64,000 nucleotides of DNA, taken from contig NZ_CP017917.1 in the NCBI RefSeq assembly GCF_002119525.1, positions 186,001 to 250,000 on the forward strand, written 5' to 3'. This DNA comes from Vibrio syngnathi. Its GTDB lineage: Bacteria > Pseudomonadota > Gammaproteobacteria > Enterobacterales > Vibrionaceae. Below the pieces are notes generated by a model. It ran no database searches. It was given only the letters and a program-made list of their open reading frames with translations, and was not told the origin of the DNA. Positions 46,504 to 55,131 of the stretch are shown one piece after another. The position numbers and the translations under genes were made by a program. The number at the start of each line of letters is the position of its first letter. Positions within the stretch are counted from its first letter, which is position 1.

Positions 46504-47020
46504 CACTGTATTCTCTTTTATATTTAGTGAGCCAAACAAAACGTTGTTGCTTGTGACTGATTTAATAACTGAATTGCTAATAACTGGTATGACCTATATC
46601 TAAAATCAATAACTCTCGTCAATACATTCAGTTTGTTAGCGGCTCATAACTGGCATCAGTGTCAAAGTTCCAACCACTTTTTGATTGAAAAACAATGGCT
46701 TCGAAATGAGATAGCTAATATCTAACATTTGATTTTAACGAACTATCGCAGGTAAACACGTCGTCATTGACCGGTACGGGATGATTTGTCTATTGAACGC
46801 TTAAATGAAAACGTTATTAGAAGGGGGGGAGGTAAATTTTAATTTAATCAATGATTTAATTGTTCGTTATTTCAAGCTATGTTGCATTTCTAATGTTCAT
46901 CGCAACTGTTTAATTCAAGTTCGCCATCACAAAGATCAAGTTGCCACTTTTTATTTTATAAAATAAGCATCTATGTTCTTTCTTACTCATCAGAGGTCTA
47001 ATCTGTTTAAGGAAAGAGCA
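46504..47020. other. tlh / lipA divergent promoter region with a 21-bp near-palindrome
   Basis: AATTTAATCAATGATTTAATT at 46841-46861 has arms that match in nine of ten positions around a central A, the form of an operator. It lies about 160 bases upstream of the lipase start. It does not fit the LuxR/HapR consensus well. Otherwise the region is plain AT-rich promoter DNA. Confidence 0.4.
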
Positions 47021-47962
47021 TTGAAAAAGATATTAATTTGGACGATAGCCTGCCTATCCAGTTTTGGCGTATATGCCGGAACAAGCGCATCAGCATTAGA
47101 AACCAGCGGATACACTGCAACGAAATACCCTATTATGCTGGTACACGGTTTGTTTGGTTTCGATACATTAGCAGGCGTGGATTACTTCTATGGCGTACCG
47201 GAGTCTCTAACTAAAGATGGTGCTAGCGTATACGTTGCTCAGGTTTCTGCTACCAACAGTTCCGAAGTTCGTGGTGAACAGTTACTCGCTCAAGTAGAGA
47301 CATTGTTAGCCGCAACAGGCGCAAGTAAAGTGAATTTAGTTGGTCATAGTCACGGTGGTCCTACTGCGCGCTATGTCGCATCGGTTCGACCTGATCTTGT
47401 TGCCTCGGTGACGAGCATTGGTGGTGTTCATAAAGGATCTAAAGTGGCTGATCTCGTTCGCGGAACGGTATCTGAAGGGTCAGTTTCAGAAGGTATCGCG
47501 GTTAAATTGGCTGGTGGATTGACGGCGCTTATCAACCTGTTATCTGGTGGAACGGATCTTGACCAAGATGGCCTTGCGTCTCTTGAAGCGTTGACCACTG
47601 AAGGTTCGCTTGCGTTCAACCAGTTTTACCCTGAAGGCGTGCCGACGTCTGAGTGTGGCGATGGTGAATGGCAAGCCAGCAACGGTGTCTATTATTATTC
47701 ATGGACAGGGTCTTCCACTTTTACCAATCTTCTTGATCCTACTGACGGAGCGATGACCATCCTTGGCTTGGCCTTCAATGAACCTAATGACGGGTTAGTG
47801 GGAGCATGTAGCGCGCATTTGGGCAAAGTGATTGGTGATGATTACAAAATGAACCACCTAGACGAGATTAATGGGTTGTTGGGTATCCATCATCTCTTTG
47901 AGACTGATCCCGTGACCTTGTATCGCCAACACGCCAATCGATTGAAGTTGGCCGGTTTATAG
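47021..47962 (+). CDS. lipA: Secreted triacylglycerol lipase, family I.1/I.2
   Basis: This 313-residue lipase is exported by the signal peptide MKKILIWTIACLSSFGVYA and then probably by type II secretion. The frame has a TTG start at 47021 with AAGGAAAG before it. The oxyanion strand YPIMLVHGLFGFD, the nucleophile in GHSHGG (about residue 109), an acidic residue near DGLVGAC, and His in LLGIHH complete an alpha/beta-hydrolase triad of the Pseudomonas-type lipases. Two cysteines (SECGDG and GACSAH) may form the conserved disulfide. Lipases of this group need a Lif foldase, which is the next gene, 38 bases downstream. Confidence 0.93.
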   Translation: MKKILIWTIACLSSFGVYAGTSASALETSGYTATKYPIMLVHGLFGFDTLAGVDYFYGVPESLTKDGASVYVAQVSATNSSEVRGEQLLAQVETLLAATGASKVNLVGHSHGGPTARYVASVRPDLVASVTSIGGVHKGSKVADLVRGTVSEGSVSEGIAVKLAGGLTALINLLSGGTDLDQDGLASLEALTTEGSLAFNQFYPEGVPTSECGDGEWQASNGVYYYSWTGSSTFTNLLDPTDGAMTILGLAFNEPNDGLVGACSAHLGKVIGDDYKMNHLDEINGLLGIHHLFETDPVTLYRQHANRLKLAGL

Positions 47963-48000
47963 ATCACATAGTCATTCTTAAAGAGAGCAAGGAAAGCACA

Positions 48001-48894
48001 ATGAAAAAGACCGCTATTTTGTCGATAACCACGATAGCCCTGATGAGCACAGCGGCGGTCTTTTTATATCTAAAGAACGAGGATACCAGTCCATATAATA
48101 ACAACGAACACAGCGCTTCTTCATTGAAGGTTAGCTCTCAACAAGACACCGAAATCGACAATGCATCAGCCAAAGACATGATGGAATATTTCGTGTCAGG
48201 CAATACCGAATTAACCCTTGAAGATATCCGTGACAATGTGGCAAAACACCACGAGCAATCACAGGTCGCGATCGTTGATGAGGCACTGTTTGCCAAATAT
48301 CTTGAGTACAAGTCGGCACTGACATCATTAGATGTCCAATTTGATACCACCTCAATCTCCGCAGAGGACCTACGCGCACTGAATCAAGCTCTCCTCGATC
48401 TTCAAGCGCAGTTTTTCAGTGAGAGCGAGATAAGTATTTTGTTTACCCATGACAACAGAATGAGGGAAATCGCTTTAGAAAAGTTACTTCTGAAACAAGA
48501 AGGGCTAGACGAGTCAGAATATCAGCAAAGGCTTGAGTCTTATCTATCTGAACAGCCAGATTACGTTCAAGCCAGTCATCAAAATCAGGTGTTATTGCAG
48601 CAACTATCTAGCTCTAAGGGCTTAGATGAACAAGGCTGGTACTTGAAGAGACACGAACTGGTTGGCGAAGAAGCAACACAGAGGCTCGAAGCGCTTGATC
48701 AACAAAGGGCGGACTTTGATGGAGCTTTAGAAATTTACTTTGTTGAACGAAATGACATTTTGAATGACTCTGCACTCTCTGACATTGAGCTACAAGAGAC
48801 TATCGCGCAGCTTCGGACTACGCATTTTCAGCCAAAACAACTTCGCAGAGTCGAAGCGATTGAAAGAATCAGAGCCGCTAAGAGCGATCATTAA
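48001..48894 (+). CDS. lifO: Lipase-specific foldase (Lif/LifO)
   Basis: This 297-residue protein has an N-terminal membrane anchor (about 5-24), a variable linker and a long helical chaperone domain (about 55-290) rich in Gln, Glu and Leu. It resembles lipase secretion chaperones, which fold the partner lipase in the periplasm; the family's usual R-x-x-F-D-Y motif is only weakly kept here (AKDMMEYFVSGNTE). Its position right after lipA supports the assignment. Confidence 0.9.
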   Translation: MKKTAILSITTIALMSTAAVFLYLKNEDTSPYNNNEHSASSLKVSSQQDTEIDNASAKDMMEYFVSGNTELTLEDIRDNVAKHHEQSQVAIVDEALFAKYLEYKSALTSLDVQFDTTSISAEDLRALNQALLDLQAQFFSESEISILFTHDNRMREIALEKLLLKQEGLDESEYQQRLESYLSEQPDYVQASHQNQVLLQQLSSSKGLDEQGWYLKRHELVGEEATQRLEALDQQRADFDGALEIYFVERNDILNDSALSDIELQETIAQLRTTHFQPKQLRRVEAIERIRAAKSDH

Positions 48895-48904
48895 TCTCCA
48901 GAAA

Positions 48905-48941
48905 TTAAAAAAGCCAACTACTGATGACTCAATAGTTGGCT
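48905..48941 (-). terminator. Intrinsic terminator of the chemoreceptor gene
   Basis: AGCCAACTA at 48912-48920 pairs with TAGTTGGCT at 48933-48941, with a minus-strand U tract. It stands about 135 bases beyond the chemoreceptor stop and 15 bases after the lifO stop, so it may serve both. Confidence 0.8.
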
Positions 48942-49075
48942 TAATAATGAAGCTCGGTTACTGCAATCTATACATGGTAAGTAAGTGCTTACAGTTTAAG
49001 GCTTAAATTTTGTATCCTAGAGCCTATACCATAAGCCGTTACAGCTGAACCTTAAAGCTTATTCGCCCTTACCCC

Positions 49076-50719
49076 TTAAACCTTAAAGAAGCCTAACTGC
49101 TGCTTTTGTTGCTCTGCGAGGTTTGATAACTCTTGGCTTGCAGCAGCAGCTTGGGTAATGCCTGTTACGTTTTGGCTTACTAAGCTGTAGATGTTTGAGA
49201 TATTGCGGTTAATGTCTGAAGTTACTTGGCTTTGCTCTTCTGCAGCAGAGGCGACCTGGGTATTAATTTCAGTGATATCCGTTACTGAGTTAGCAATGCC
49301 TGAAAGTGCAGAGCTTACCTCACCCGCAAGTGTCTGGTTATGTTCCAGCATAGACAGCGAACTGCTCATACTCTCATTTGCGTTACCAGATTGAACCTGC
49401 AAGCCTTCAATGATGGTTTGGATTTCTTTGGTCGAATCTTGTGTACGTGCTGCTAGCATTCTCACTTCATCAGCTACAACCGCAAAACCACGTCCGCTTT
49501 CACCTGCACGAGCGGCTTCAATGGCGGCGTTAAGCGCAAGAAGGTTAGTTTGCTCTGAGATGCTTTGAATAACCTCAATGACATTACCAATCTTCTCTGA
49601 GTGCTCTTTTAGCGTGCCAACAACGTTCGCAGCTTCGCTAAGCTGAATCGCCATTTGCTCGTTTGCTTGGTTACTTTCATTAAACAAGCTCATGCTGTGT
49701 GTCGCCATTTCGTCAGCTTGCTTAGATGCGGAGTCGGCTTGTACTGCATTTTCGTTGACGTTTGCTGCTGTGCTCTCAAGTTGATTCACGGCAGAAGCAA
49801 CTTGTTCCACTTCTTGCTTCTCTTGGTCTGAGTTCGCACTTGATTGTGTCATTACAGCAGCTAGTTCAGTCGATGCTGACGCAACTTCGATGCTGATTCG
49901 AGACAGTGAACTTACCGTGTCACGCAATTGCTCAACGGATTTGTTTACGTCTTGCGCAAGACGTGAGATCTCATTGTCTCCATGTTCTTCGGCTTTTACT
50001 AGCAGGTTACCTTTTGCTACTTCGCGCATGGTTGCCTGAATATTGTTGATTGGTTTAACAATGATGCCAGCCAGTGTCCAGCTAATAACAAGAGCAATAG
50101 AAAGAATCACTAAAAGCCCAATAGTCGCAGTATTTAGGGTGCTAGTGTGTTGCTGACCATTGGTATGGACTTGTTGAGTAGCAAGCAAGTTTAGCTTTTT
50201 AGAAAGACTGTCGATTGCTTTTACCATTTCATTACCAGCATGGCGGTATTGGTCAATTGCCGTTTGGTAACGAGTATCAAAGTCAGAAGGTAGCACTGAA
50301 TTACCGTGTTTTGCCTTTAACAGGGGAAGCATGGTATTGCGTGAAAAGTTAACGTAGTGGTCCATCGCCTTGCTCATTGCTGCGACTTCATCTTGCATTC
50401 CGGGCACTGTGTCTAATGAGCTCAGTAGGCGTGAGTTTTGATCGCGTTTTTGATTAAGCGTTTCAACGAGTGTGTTTACGTCATCAGGATTGAACAAGCT
50501 GTAGATTGCTTTGATACGCATGCCGTAACTATTGTCGACGATTTCGCTGAGTTCTTCTTTATGTAAAATGAGTTGATCTGTTGCTGTTGATACATCTTTA
50601 AATGCGTTTTCCAGCTTGTCACCCCCGATGATGACACCCGTCAAAAGTAATACGACGGAAAAGAGCACTGGAATAAGAATTTGTATTTTAATTGATAAGC
50701 CACTGAGAAGTTGGCGCAT
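49076..50719 (-). CDS. Methyl-accepting chemotaxis protein
   Basis: This 547-residue chemoreceptor has an N-terminal membrane helix (about 8-33), a helical periplasmic sensor domain (about 35-190, likely four-helix bundle), a second membrane helix (about 195-215), a HAMP domain (about 216-268) and the cytoplasmic signalling coiled coil with the conserved tip ([20 protein letters not shown] and [15 protein letters not shown]). There is no C-terminal pentapeptide for CheR docking. The ligand is unknown. The ATG at 50719 follows AGAGGGA, so the longer frame to 50758 is set aside. Confidence 0.94.
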   Translation of the reverse strand: MRQLLSGLSIKIQILIPVLFSVVLLLTGVIIGGDKLENAFKDVSTATDQLILHKEELSEIVDNSYGMRIKAIYSLFNPDDVNTLVETLNQKRDQNSRLLSSLDTVPGMQDEVAAMSKAMDHYVNFSRNTMLPLLKAKHGNSVLPSDFDTRYQTAIDQYRHAGNEMVKAIDSLSKKLNLLATQQVHTNGQQHTSTLNTATIGLLVILSIALVISWTLAGIIVKPINNIQATMREVAKGNLLVKAEEHGDNEISRLAQDVNKSVEQLRDTVSSLSRISIEVASASTELAAVMTQSSANSDQEKQEVEQVASAVNQLESTAANVNENAVQADSASKQADEMATHSMSLFNESNQANEQMAIQLSEAANVVGTLKEHSEKIGNVIEVIQSISEQTNLLALNAAIEAARAGESGRGFAVVADEVRMLAARTQDSTKEIQTIIEGLQVQSGNANESMSSSLSMLEHNQTLAGEVSSALSGIANSVTDITEINTQVASAAEEQSQVTSDINRNISNIYSLVSQNVTGITQAAAASQELSNLAEQQKQQLGFFKV

Positions 50720-51183
50720 GTATTGTCCCTCTAAAAATAAGTAAATGGGTAGATGCAATTGCTTTTATTATAATTATCCAGTGATTCTAACTATTGAGAA
50801 TGACAATTCAATCAGTAATACATTCGATTTAGATATATGCGATAGATAATCGATAAAATAAGGTTATTTATTGTGCAAAATGAGCATTTTTCTATATTTC
50901 TCTATGGCTTACCCGTTCTGGGTGGCTGTGCGGTAATTGGTAATATTCGGTGTTGGTGGAATGTTGAACGATTTGGGTTAAATAGATTGAAATAAATGTT
51001 TAACGTTTATGAGTTATTTAAACTTATTGCTTCAAGGTTATTTGACACGAAAAAAGACGAAAATAAATGTCAGCTGTCATATAGGCTTCAATTTAATGAA
51101 ACACAACTGTCACATTCAGATTCTAAAGTGGGCACCGTTCAAGTTAAACACAACGGCAATAACGCCACTTAAGGAAATTTGTG
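50720..51183 (+). promoter_or_regulatory. pst promoter region with Pho boxes at 51074-51117
   Basis: CTGTCAT begins at 51074 and CTGTCAC at 51107, exactly 33 bases (three 11-bp units) apart. The units between, beginning at 51085 and 51096, are weaker. PhoB binds such 11-bp direct repeats, so the genes downstream should be induced by phosphate starvation. The first part of this 464-base spacer holds nothing else I can name. Confidence 0.75.
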
Positions 51184-52005
51184 ATGAAAAAGACAGTTAT
51201 CGGTGCAATCGCTCTTTTAGGTGCACTAACAGTGACTCCAGCTTCAGCTAAAGAAACTATTTCAGCAGTTGGTTCAAGCAGCGTGACGCCACTGATGGAA
51301 GTTTTCTCTGAAACATACATGAAAACGAATTCAAACGTATTTATCGAAGTACAAGGCCCAGGTTCGTCTGCTGGTGTTAAAGCGGCGAAGAACGGCAGTG
51401 CAGATTTAGGTATGTCTTCTCGTAACCTTAAAGATAGCGAGAAAGAAACAACACTCGTTGAAAAAGTGGTTGCTCGTGACGGCATCGCAGTCGTGGTTAA
51501 CCCTAAGAATGGCCTTGACGGTCTAACGGCTGAGCAAGTAACGGCTATCTACAAAGGTGAAGTAACAAACTGGAAAGACGTTGGTGGTGCAGACAAGCCA
51601 ATCGTAGCAATCACTCGTGATACAGCATCTGGTACTCGCGGTGCATTCGAAGACATCATGTCTCTTAAAATGAAGATTTCTGGCACGAAAGTATCAGCAA
51701 TCTCTCAACGTGCTCAAGTTGCTAACGGTAACGGTGCACTAAAAACAATGGTTGCATCTAACCCTTACGCAATCGGCTATATCTCTTTAGGTACAGTAGA
51801 TAACTCAGTAAACGCGCTTGCAATTGACGGTACTGAAGCATCTGTAGACAACGTTAAGAACGGTTCTTACAAAGTAGCTCGTCCTTTCCTAGTACTTTAC
51901 AAAGAAGGTAAGCCTTCTTCTGAAACTCAAAAGTTCCTAGATTGGATGCTAACGGACGAAGCTCAGTCTCTTGTTGAGAACAAAGGCTACATCTCAGTTA
52001 ACTAA
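51184..52005 (+). CDS. pstS: Phosphate ABC transporter, periplasmic binding protein PstS
   Basis: This 273-residue protein is exported by a signal peptide (MKKTVIGAIALLGALTVTPASA) and binds phosphate in the periplasm. The phosphate-site loops are present: GSSSVTPLMEVFSE, GPGSSAGVKAAKNGSADLGM and TRDTASGTRGAFED. It belongs to the shorter PstS class rather than the E. coli-length class. The ATG at 51184 (after a GTG in frame) is preferred by spacing from AAGGAAA. It heads pstSCAB. Confidence 0.94.
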   Translation: MKKTVIGAIALLGALTVTPASAKETISAVGSSSVTPLMEVFSETYMKTNSNVFIEVQGPGSSAGVKAAKNGSADLGMSSRNLKDSEKETTLVEKVVARDGIAVVVNPKNGLDGLTAEQVTAIYKGEVTNWKDVGGADKPIVAITRDTASGTRGAFEDIMSLKMKISGTKVSAISQRAQVANGNGALKTMVASNPYAIGYISLGTVDNSVNALAIDGTEASVDNVKNGSYKVARPFLVLYKEGKPSSETQKFLDWMLTDEAQSLVENKGYISVN

Positions 52006-52117
52006 TCTATATCTAAATTAATTAAATATTGCTCAGCCTACCTTTTCAGGCTGAGCCTTTTCTATCCCACTTCGAGTTAATCCGTACGCTTAGACAGCGT
52101 GTTAAGGATTTCGATAT

Positions 52118-53059
52118 GTGAGACTTGTTATGACCATCGCAACGAATAGTGAACAGCTTATGAATAGCGAAGCGACTCAACTGAAACGCGGCTTACGTAA
52201 AAAGAAGCGCGTAGATTGGAAAGAGCGTATTTTTCACGGCTTATTTCTTACTAGCGCAATCATCGGCATCGTATCCCTTGCTGTTATTGCTTTTTTCATC
52301 GTTAGAGAAAGTATCCCTGCATTCCAAGAAGCGGGCCTATCGGGCATCGTTCTAGGGCAGAACTGGCTCCCACCAGCACTTTACGGTGTTGCTACCATGA
52401 TTGTGGCATCTGTCGTATCGACATTAGGTGCGGTAGTGGTCGGTGTGCCGATTGGTGTATTAACGGCAATCTTTATTGCTGAAATCGCACCAAAGCGTCT
52501 GGCGGACATCATTCGTCCTGCTGTCGAATTGCTAGCGGGTATTCCTTCGGTAGTTTACGGCTTCTTCGGCCTCGTTATTATCGTTCCCCTTATTCAAAAT
52601 GTATTTCAAGTGCCCGCGGGTAACACGATTTTGGCGGGTATTATTGTACTGGGTGTGATGATCCTTCCTACGGTAATTACGGTTTCTGAAACCTCAATCC
52701 GTGCTGTACCAAGAACGTACAAAGAAGGTTCTTTAGCGTTAGGTGCTTCAAAGATCTTTACCATTTTTAAGTTGCTCGTTCCGGCTGCTCGCTCAGGTAT
52801 TATGACGGGCGTGATTTTGGGTATTGGCCGTGCTCTTGGTGAAACGATGGCAATCATTATGGTGATGGGCAATGCGCCAGCGATGCCTGAAGGTATCTTA
52901 GATTCAGCTCGTACACTAACCGCGAACATTGCGATTGAAATGTCTTACGCGAGTGGTATTCACGCAAGTGCGTTATATGCGACGGGTGTTGTTCTCCTTG
53001 TTTTCATCATGTCTCTGAATGCAATTCTCCTTTACTTGAACCGTGAGAAGGCGAGGTAA
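52118..53059 (+). CDS. pstC: Phosphate ABC transporter permease PstC
   Basis: PstC is one of the two membrane subunits of the phosphate importer. The 313-residue protein has six hydrophobic segments after a basic cytoplasmic N-terminus and the ABC-permease EAA-like loop (SLALGASKIFTIFKLLVPAA). The start may be GTG at 52118, eight bases from AAGGAT, or ATG at 52130. The pstA start lies five bases after its stop. Confidence 0.93.
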   Translation: MRLVMTIATNSEQLMNSEATQLKRGLRKKKRVDWKERIFHGLFLTSAIIGIVSLAVIAFFIVRESIPAFQEAGLSGIVLGQNWLPPALYGVATMIVASVVSTLGAVVVGVPIGVLTAIFIAEIAPKRLADIIRPAVELLAGIPSVVYGFFGLVIIVPLIQNVFQVPAGNTILAGIIVLGVMILPTVITVSETSIRAVPRTYKEGSLALGASKIFTIFKLLVPAARSGIMTGVILGIGRALGETMAIIMVMGNAPAMPEGILDSARTLTANIAIEMSYASGIHASALYATGVVLLVFIMSLNAILLYLNREKAR

Positions 53060-53063
53060 CATT

Positions 53064-53987
53064 ATGTCTTTAGAAAATAACGTAGCACCTCAAGCTAACT
53101 CTACGAATTCGCAAGGTAAGACGATGAATAAAATCGCGTTAAAGAAAGCCCGCGCACGTAAAGACGCCGTTCTGAGTGGTTTTATATGGGCTGCTGCCGC
53201 GTTAACGGTGGGCTTCTTGTTCTGGATTATGTGGTACATCCTCTCAAACGGCTTACAGCATGTTGATTGGAATTTCATCACGGATGATTACACGCGAACG
53301 GGCGATGAGCACGGTATTTTCCCGATGATCATCTCGACGATCTACATGGTTATTGCTTCGATAGCGGTTGCGGCGCCTCTTGGCATCATGACGGCAATCT
53401 ACCTGACTGAATACGCAAAAGTAGGCAGTCGCTTAGTTAAGATCATTCGATTTTGTACCGAGTCATTAGCAGGTATTCCGTCAATCATCTTCGGTCTGTT
53501 TGGTATGACATTTTTCGTGGCTATTTTAGGTTTAGGTTTCTCTATCCTATCGGGCGCGTTGACACTGAGTATCTTGATTCTTCCAGTGATTATTCGTACT
53601 ACTGAAGAAGCGTTGATGGCGGTATCTCAAACTTATCGTGAAGGCTCATATGGTTTAGGTGCTTCTAAAATCTACACAATCTGGCGTTTGATTCTACCAA
53701 GTGCAATGCCGGGTATTATCACTTCAGTTATTCTGAGTATTGGCCGTGTTATTGGTGAATCAGCGCCAGTATTCTTGACCGCAGGTATGGTTGCTCGTAT
53801 CCCAGATTCACTATTGGATTCTGGCCGTACATTAACCGTTCACTTATATAAGCTAACGACGGAGCTATTTACCATTGAAGAATGGAATCAAGCATACGGC
53901 ACAGCAACAGTACTGATTGTTCTTGTACTGCTGATCAACACACTCACGAAGTTGATCGCAAGACGTTTTAATACTGCAACTTACTAA
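53064..53987 (+). CDS. pstA: Phosphate ABC transporter permease PstA
   Basis: The 307-residue second membrane subunit has six hydrophobic segments and the EAA loop GSYGLGASKIYTIWRLILPS. The ATG at 53064 follows GGCGAGG and is preferred to the GTG at 53043, which lies inside pstC. Confidence 0.93.
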   Translation: MSLENNVAPQANSTNSQGKTMNKIALKKARARKDAVLSGFIWAAAALTVGFLFWIMWYILSNGLQHVDWNFITDDYTRTGDEHGIFPMIISTIYMVIASIAVAAPLGIMTAIYLTEYAKVGSRLVKIIRFCTESLAGIPSIIFGLFGMTFFVAILGLGFSILSGALTLSILILPVIIRTTEEALMAVSQTYREGSYGLGASKIYTIWRLILPSAMPGIITSVILSIGRVIGESAPVFLTAGMVARIPDSLLDSGRTLTVHLYKLTTELFTIEEWNQAYGTATVLIVLVLLINTLTKLIARRFNTATY

Positions 53988-54062
53988 GCAGGGTTTTCTT
54001 GAGCCAAATGAGCTCCTAAAACAAAAACAGTACAGACTTTGACGAATTACGAGATTACCAAT

Positions 54063-54812
54063 ATGAACAAATTTAATATTAAAGACCTAGACCTTTTTTA
54101 CGGCGAAAACCAAGCGCTTAAATCAATCAATCTACCCGTACCAGAGCGCCAAGTGACCGCTTTGATTGGCCCGTCGGGTTGTGGTAAATCAACGCTATTA
54201 CGTTGTTTGAACCGAATGAACGATCTTATTGAAGGTGTAAAAATCACCGGCCTTCTTGAGATGGATGGCGACAACATCTACGGCAATATTGATGTGGCTG
54301 ATCTACGTATTAAAGTCGGTATGGTTTTTCAAAAACCAAATCCATTTCCAATGAGCATCTATGAAAACGTGGCATACGGACTACGTGCTCAAGGTATCAA
54401 AGACAAAAAGCACATTGATGAAGTGGTTGAAAGTTCACTTCGCGGTGCGGCGCTTTGGGATGAAGTGAAAGATCGTCTGAAAGCACACGCATTCGGTTTG
54501 TCTGGTGGTCAGCAGCAACGCCTGTGTATTGCTCGCACCATCGCAATGCAACCAGACGTAATTTTGATGGATGAACCTACTTCAGCACTTGATCCAATTG
54601 CGACTCATAAAATTGAAGAGTTGATGGAAGATCTGAAGAAGAACTTCACTATCGTTATCGTAACGCACTCTATGCAGCAAGCCCGCCGTATTTCAGATCG
54701 CACGGCTTTCTTCCTAATGGGAGAGCTTGTAGAGCACAACGAAACCAGCGTTATCTTCAGCGAACCAAAAGATGATCGCACTAAAGGTTATGTAAACGGT
54801 GATTTTGGTTAA
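54063..54812 (+). CDS. pstB: Phosphate ABC transporter ATPase PstB
   Basis: PstB energises phosphate uptake. The 249-residue protein has Walker A (GPSGCGKST at about 35-43), a Q loop ([20 protein letters not shown]), the signature LSGGQQQRL and Walker [13 protein letters not shown]. The ATG at 54063 gives the usual family start. No phoU follows, unlike in E. coli; a terminator does. Confidence 0.95.
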   Translation: MNKFNIKDLDLFYGENQALKSINLPVPERQVTALIGPSGCGKSTLLRCLNRMNDLIEGVKITGLLEMDGDNIYGNIDVADLRIKVGMVFQKPNPFPMSIYENVAYGLRAQGIKDKKHIDEVVESSLRGAALWDEVKDRLKAHAFGLSGGQQQRLCIARTIAMQPDVILMDEPTSALDPIATHKIEELMEDLKKNFTIVIVTHSMQQARRISDRTAFFLMGELVEHNETSVIFSEPKDDRTKGYVNGDFG

Positions 54813-55131
54813 TTGCTTAATCGATAACGTGGTCAATACCACTAACTGAAACGCAGGTTAGGTAATCGATTCGATTTACAGAATTATCACTATAACTATA
54901 AGCGATGGAAGTTTTGCCCCACTTTAGGTGGGGCTTTTTTATGCTGTTAAAAAGCATCACATGTCGACGAAATTTTGGGCAGGAAATCCCATTTTTGTAG
55001 TCCTTCTCATGCTTGTGATAATGCAAAAGGTCAAATTGCGACCCACTTAACATCTCATTTTTAGTTACATTGATTGCATATCAAGGCTTCTGTATTTTTG
55101 CGTTATTCTTATTAGCCAATGGACCAACGCC
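54813..55131. terminator. pstB terminator (54916-54940) and promoter region of the cyclase
   Basis: GCCCCAC at 54916-54922 pairs with GTGGGGC at 54928-54934, followed by six T residues, ending the pst transcript. The rest of the 319-base spacer is presumably the promoter of the GGDEF gene; I see no further motif. Confidence 0.85.
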
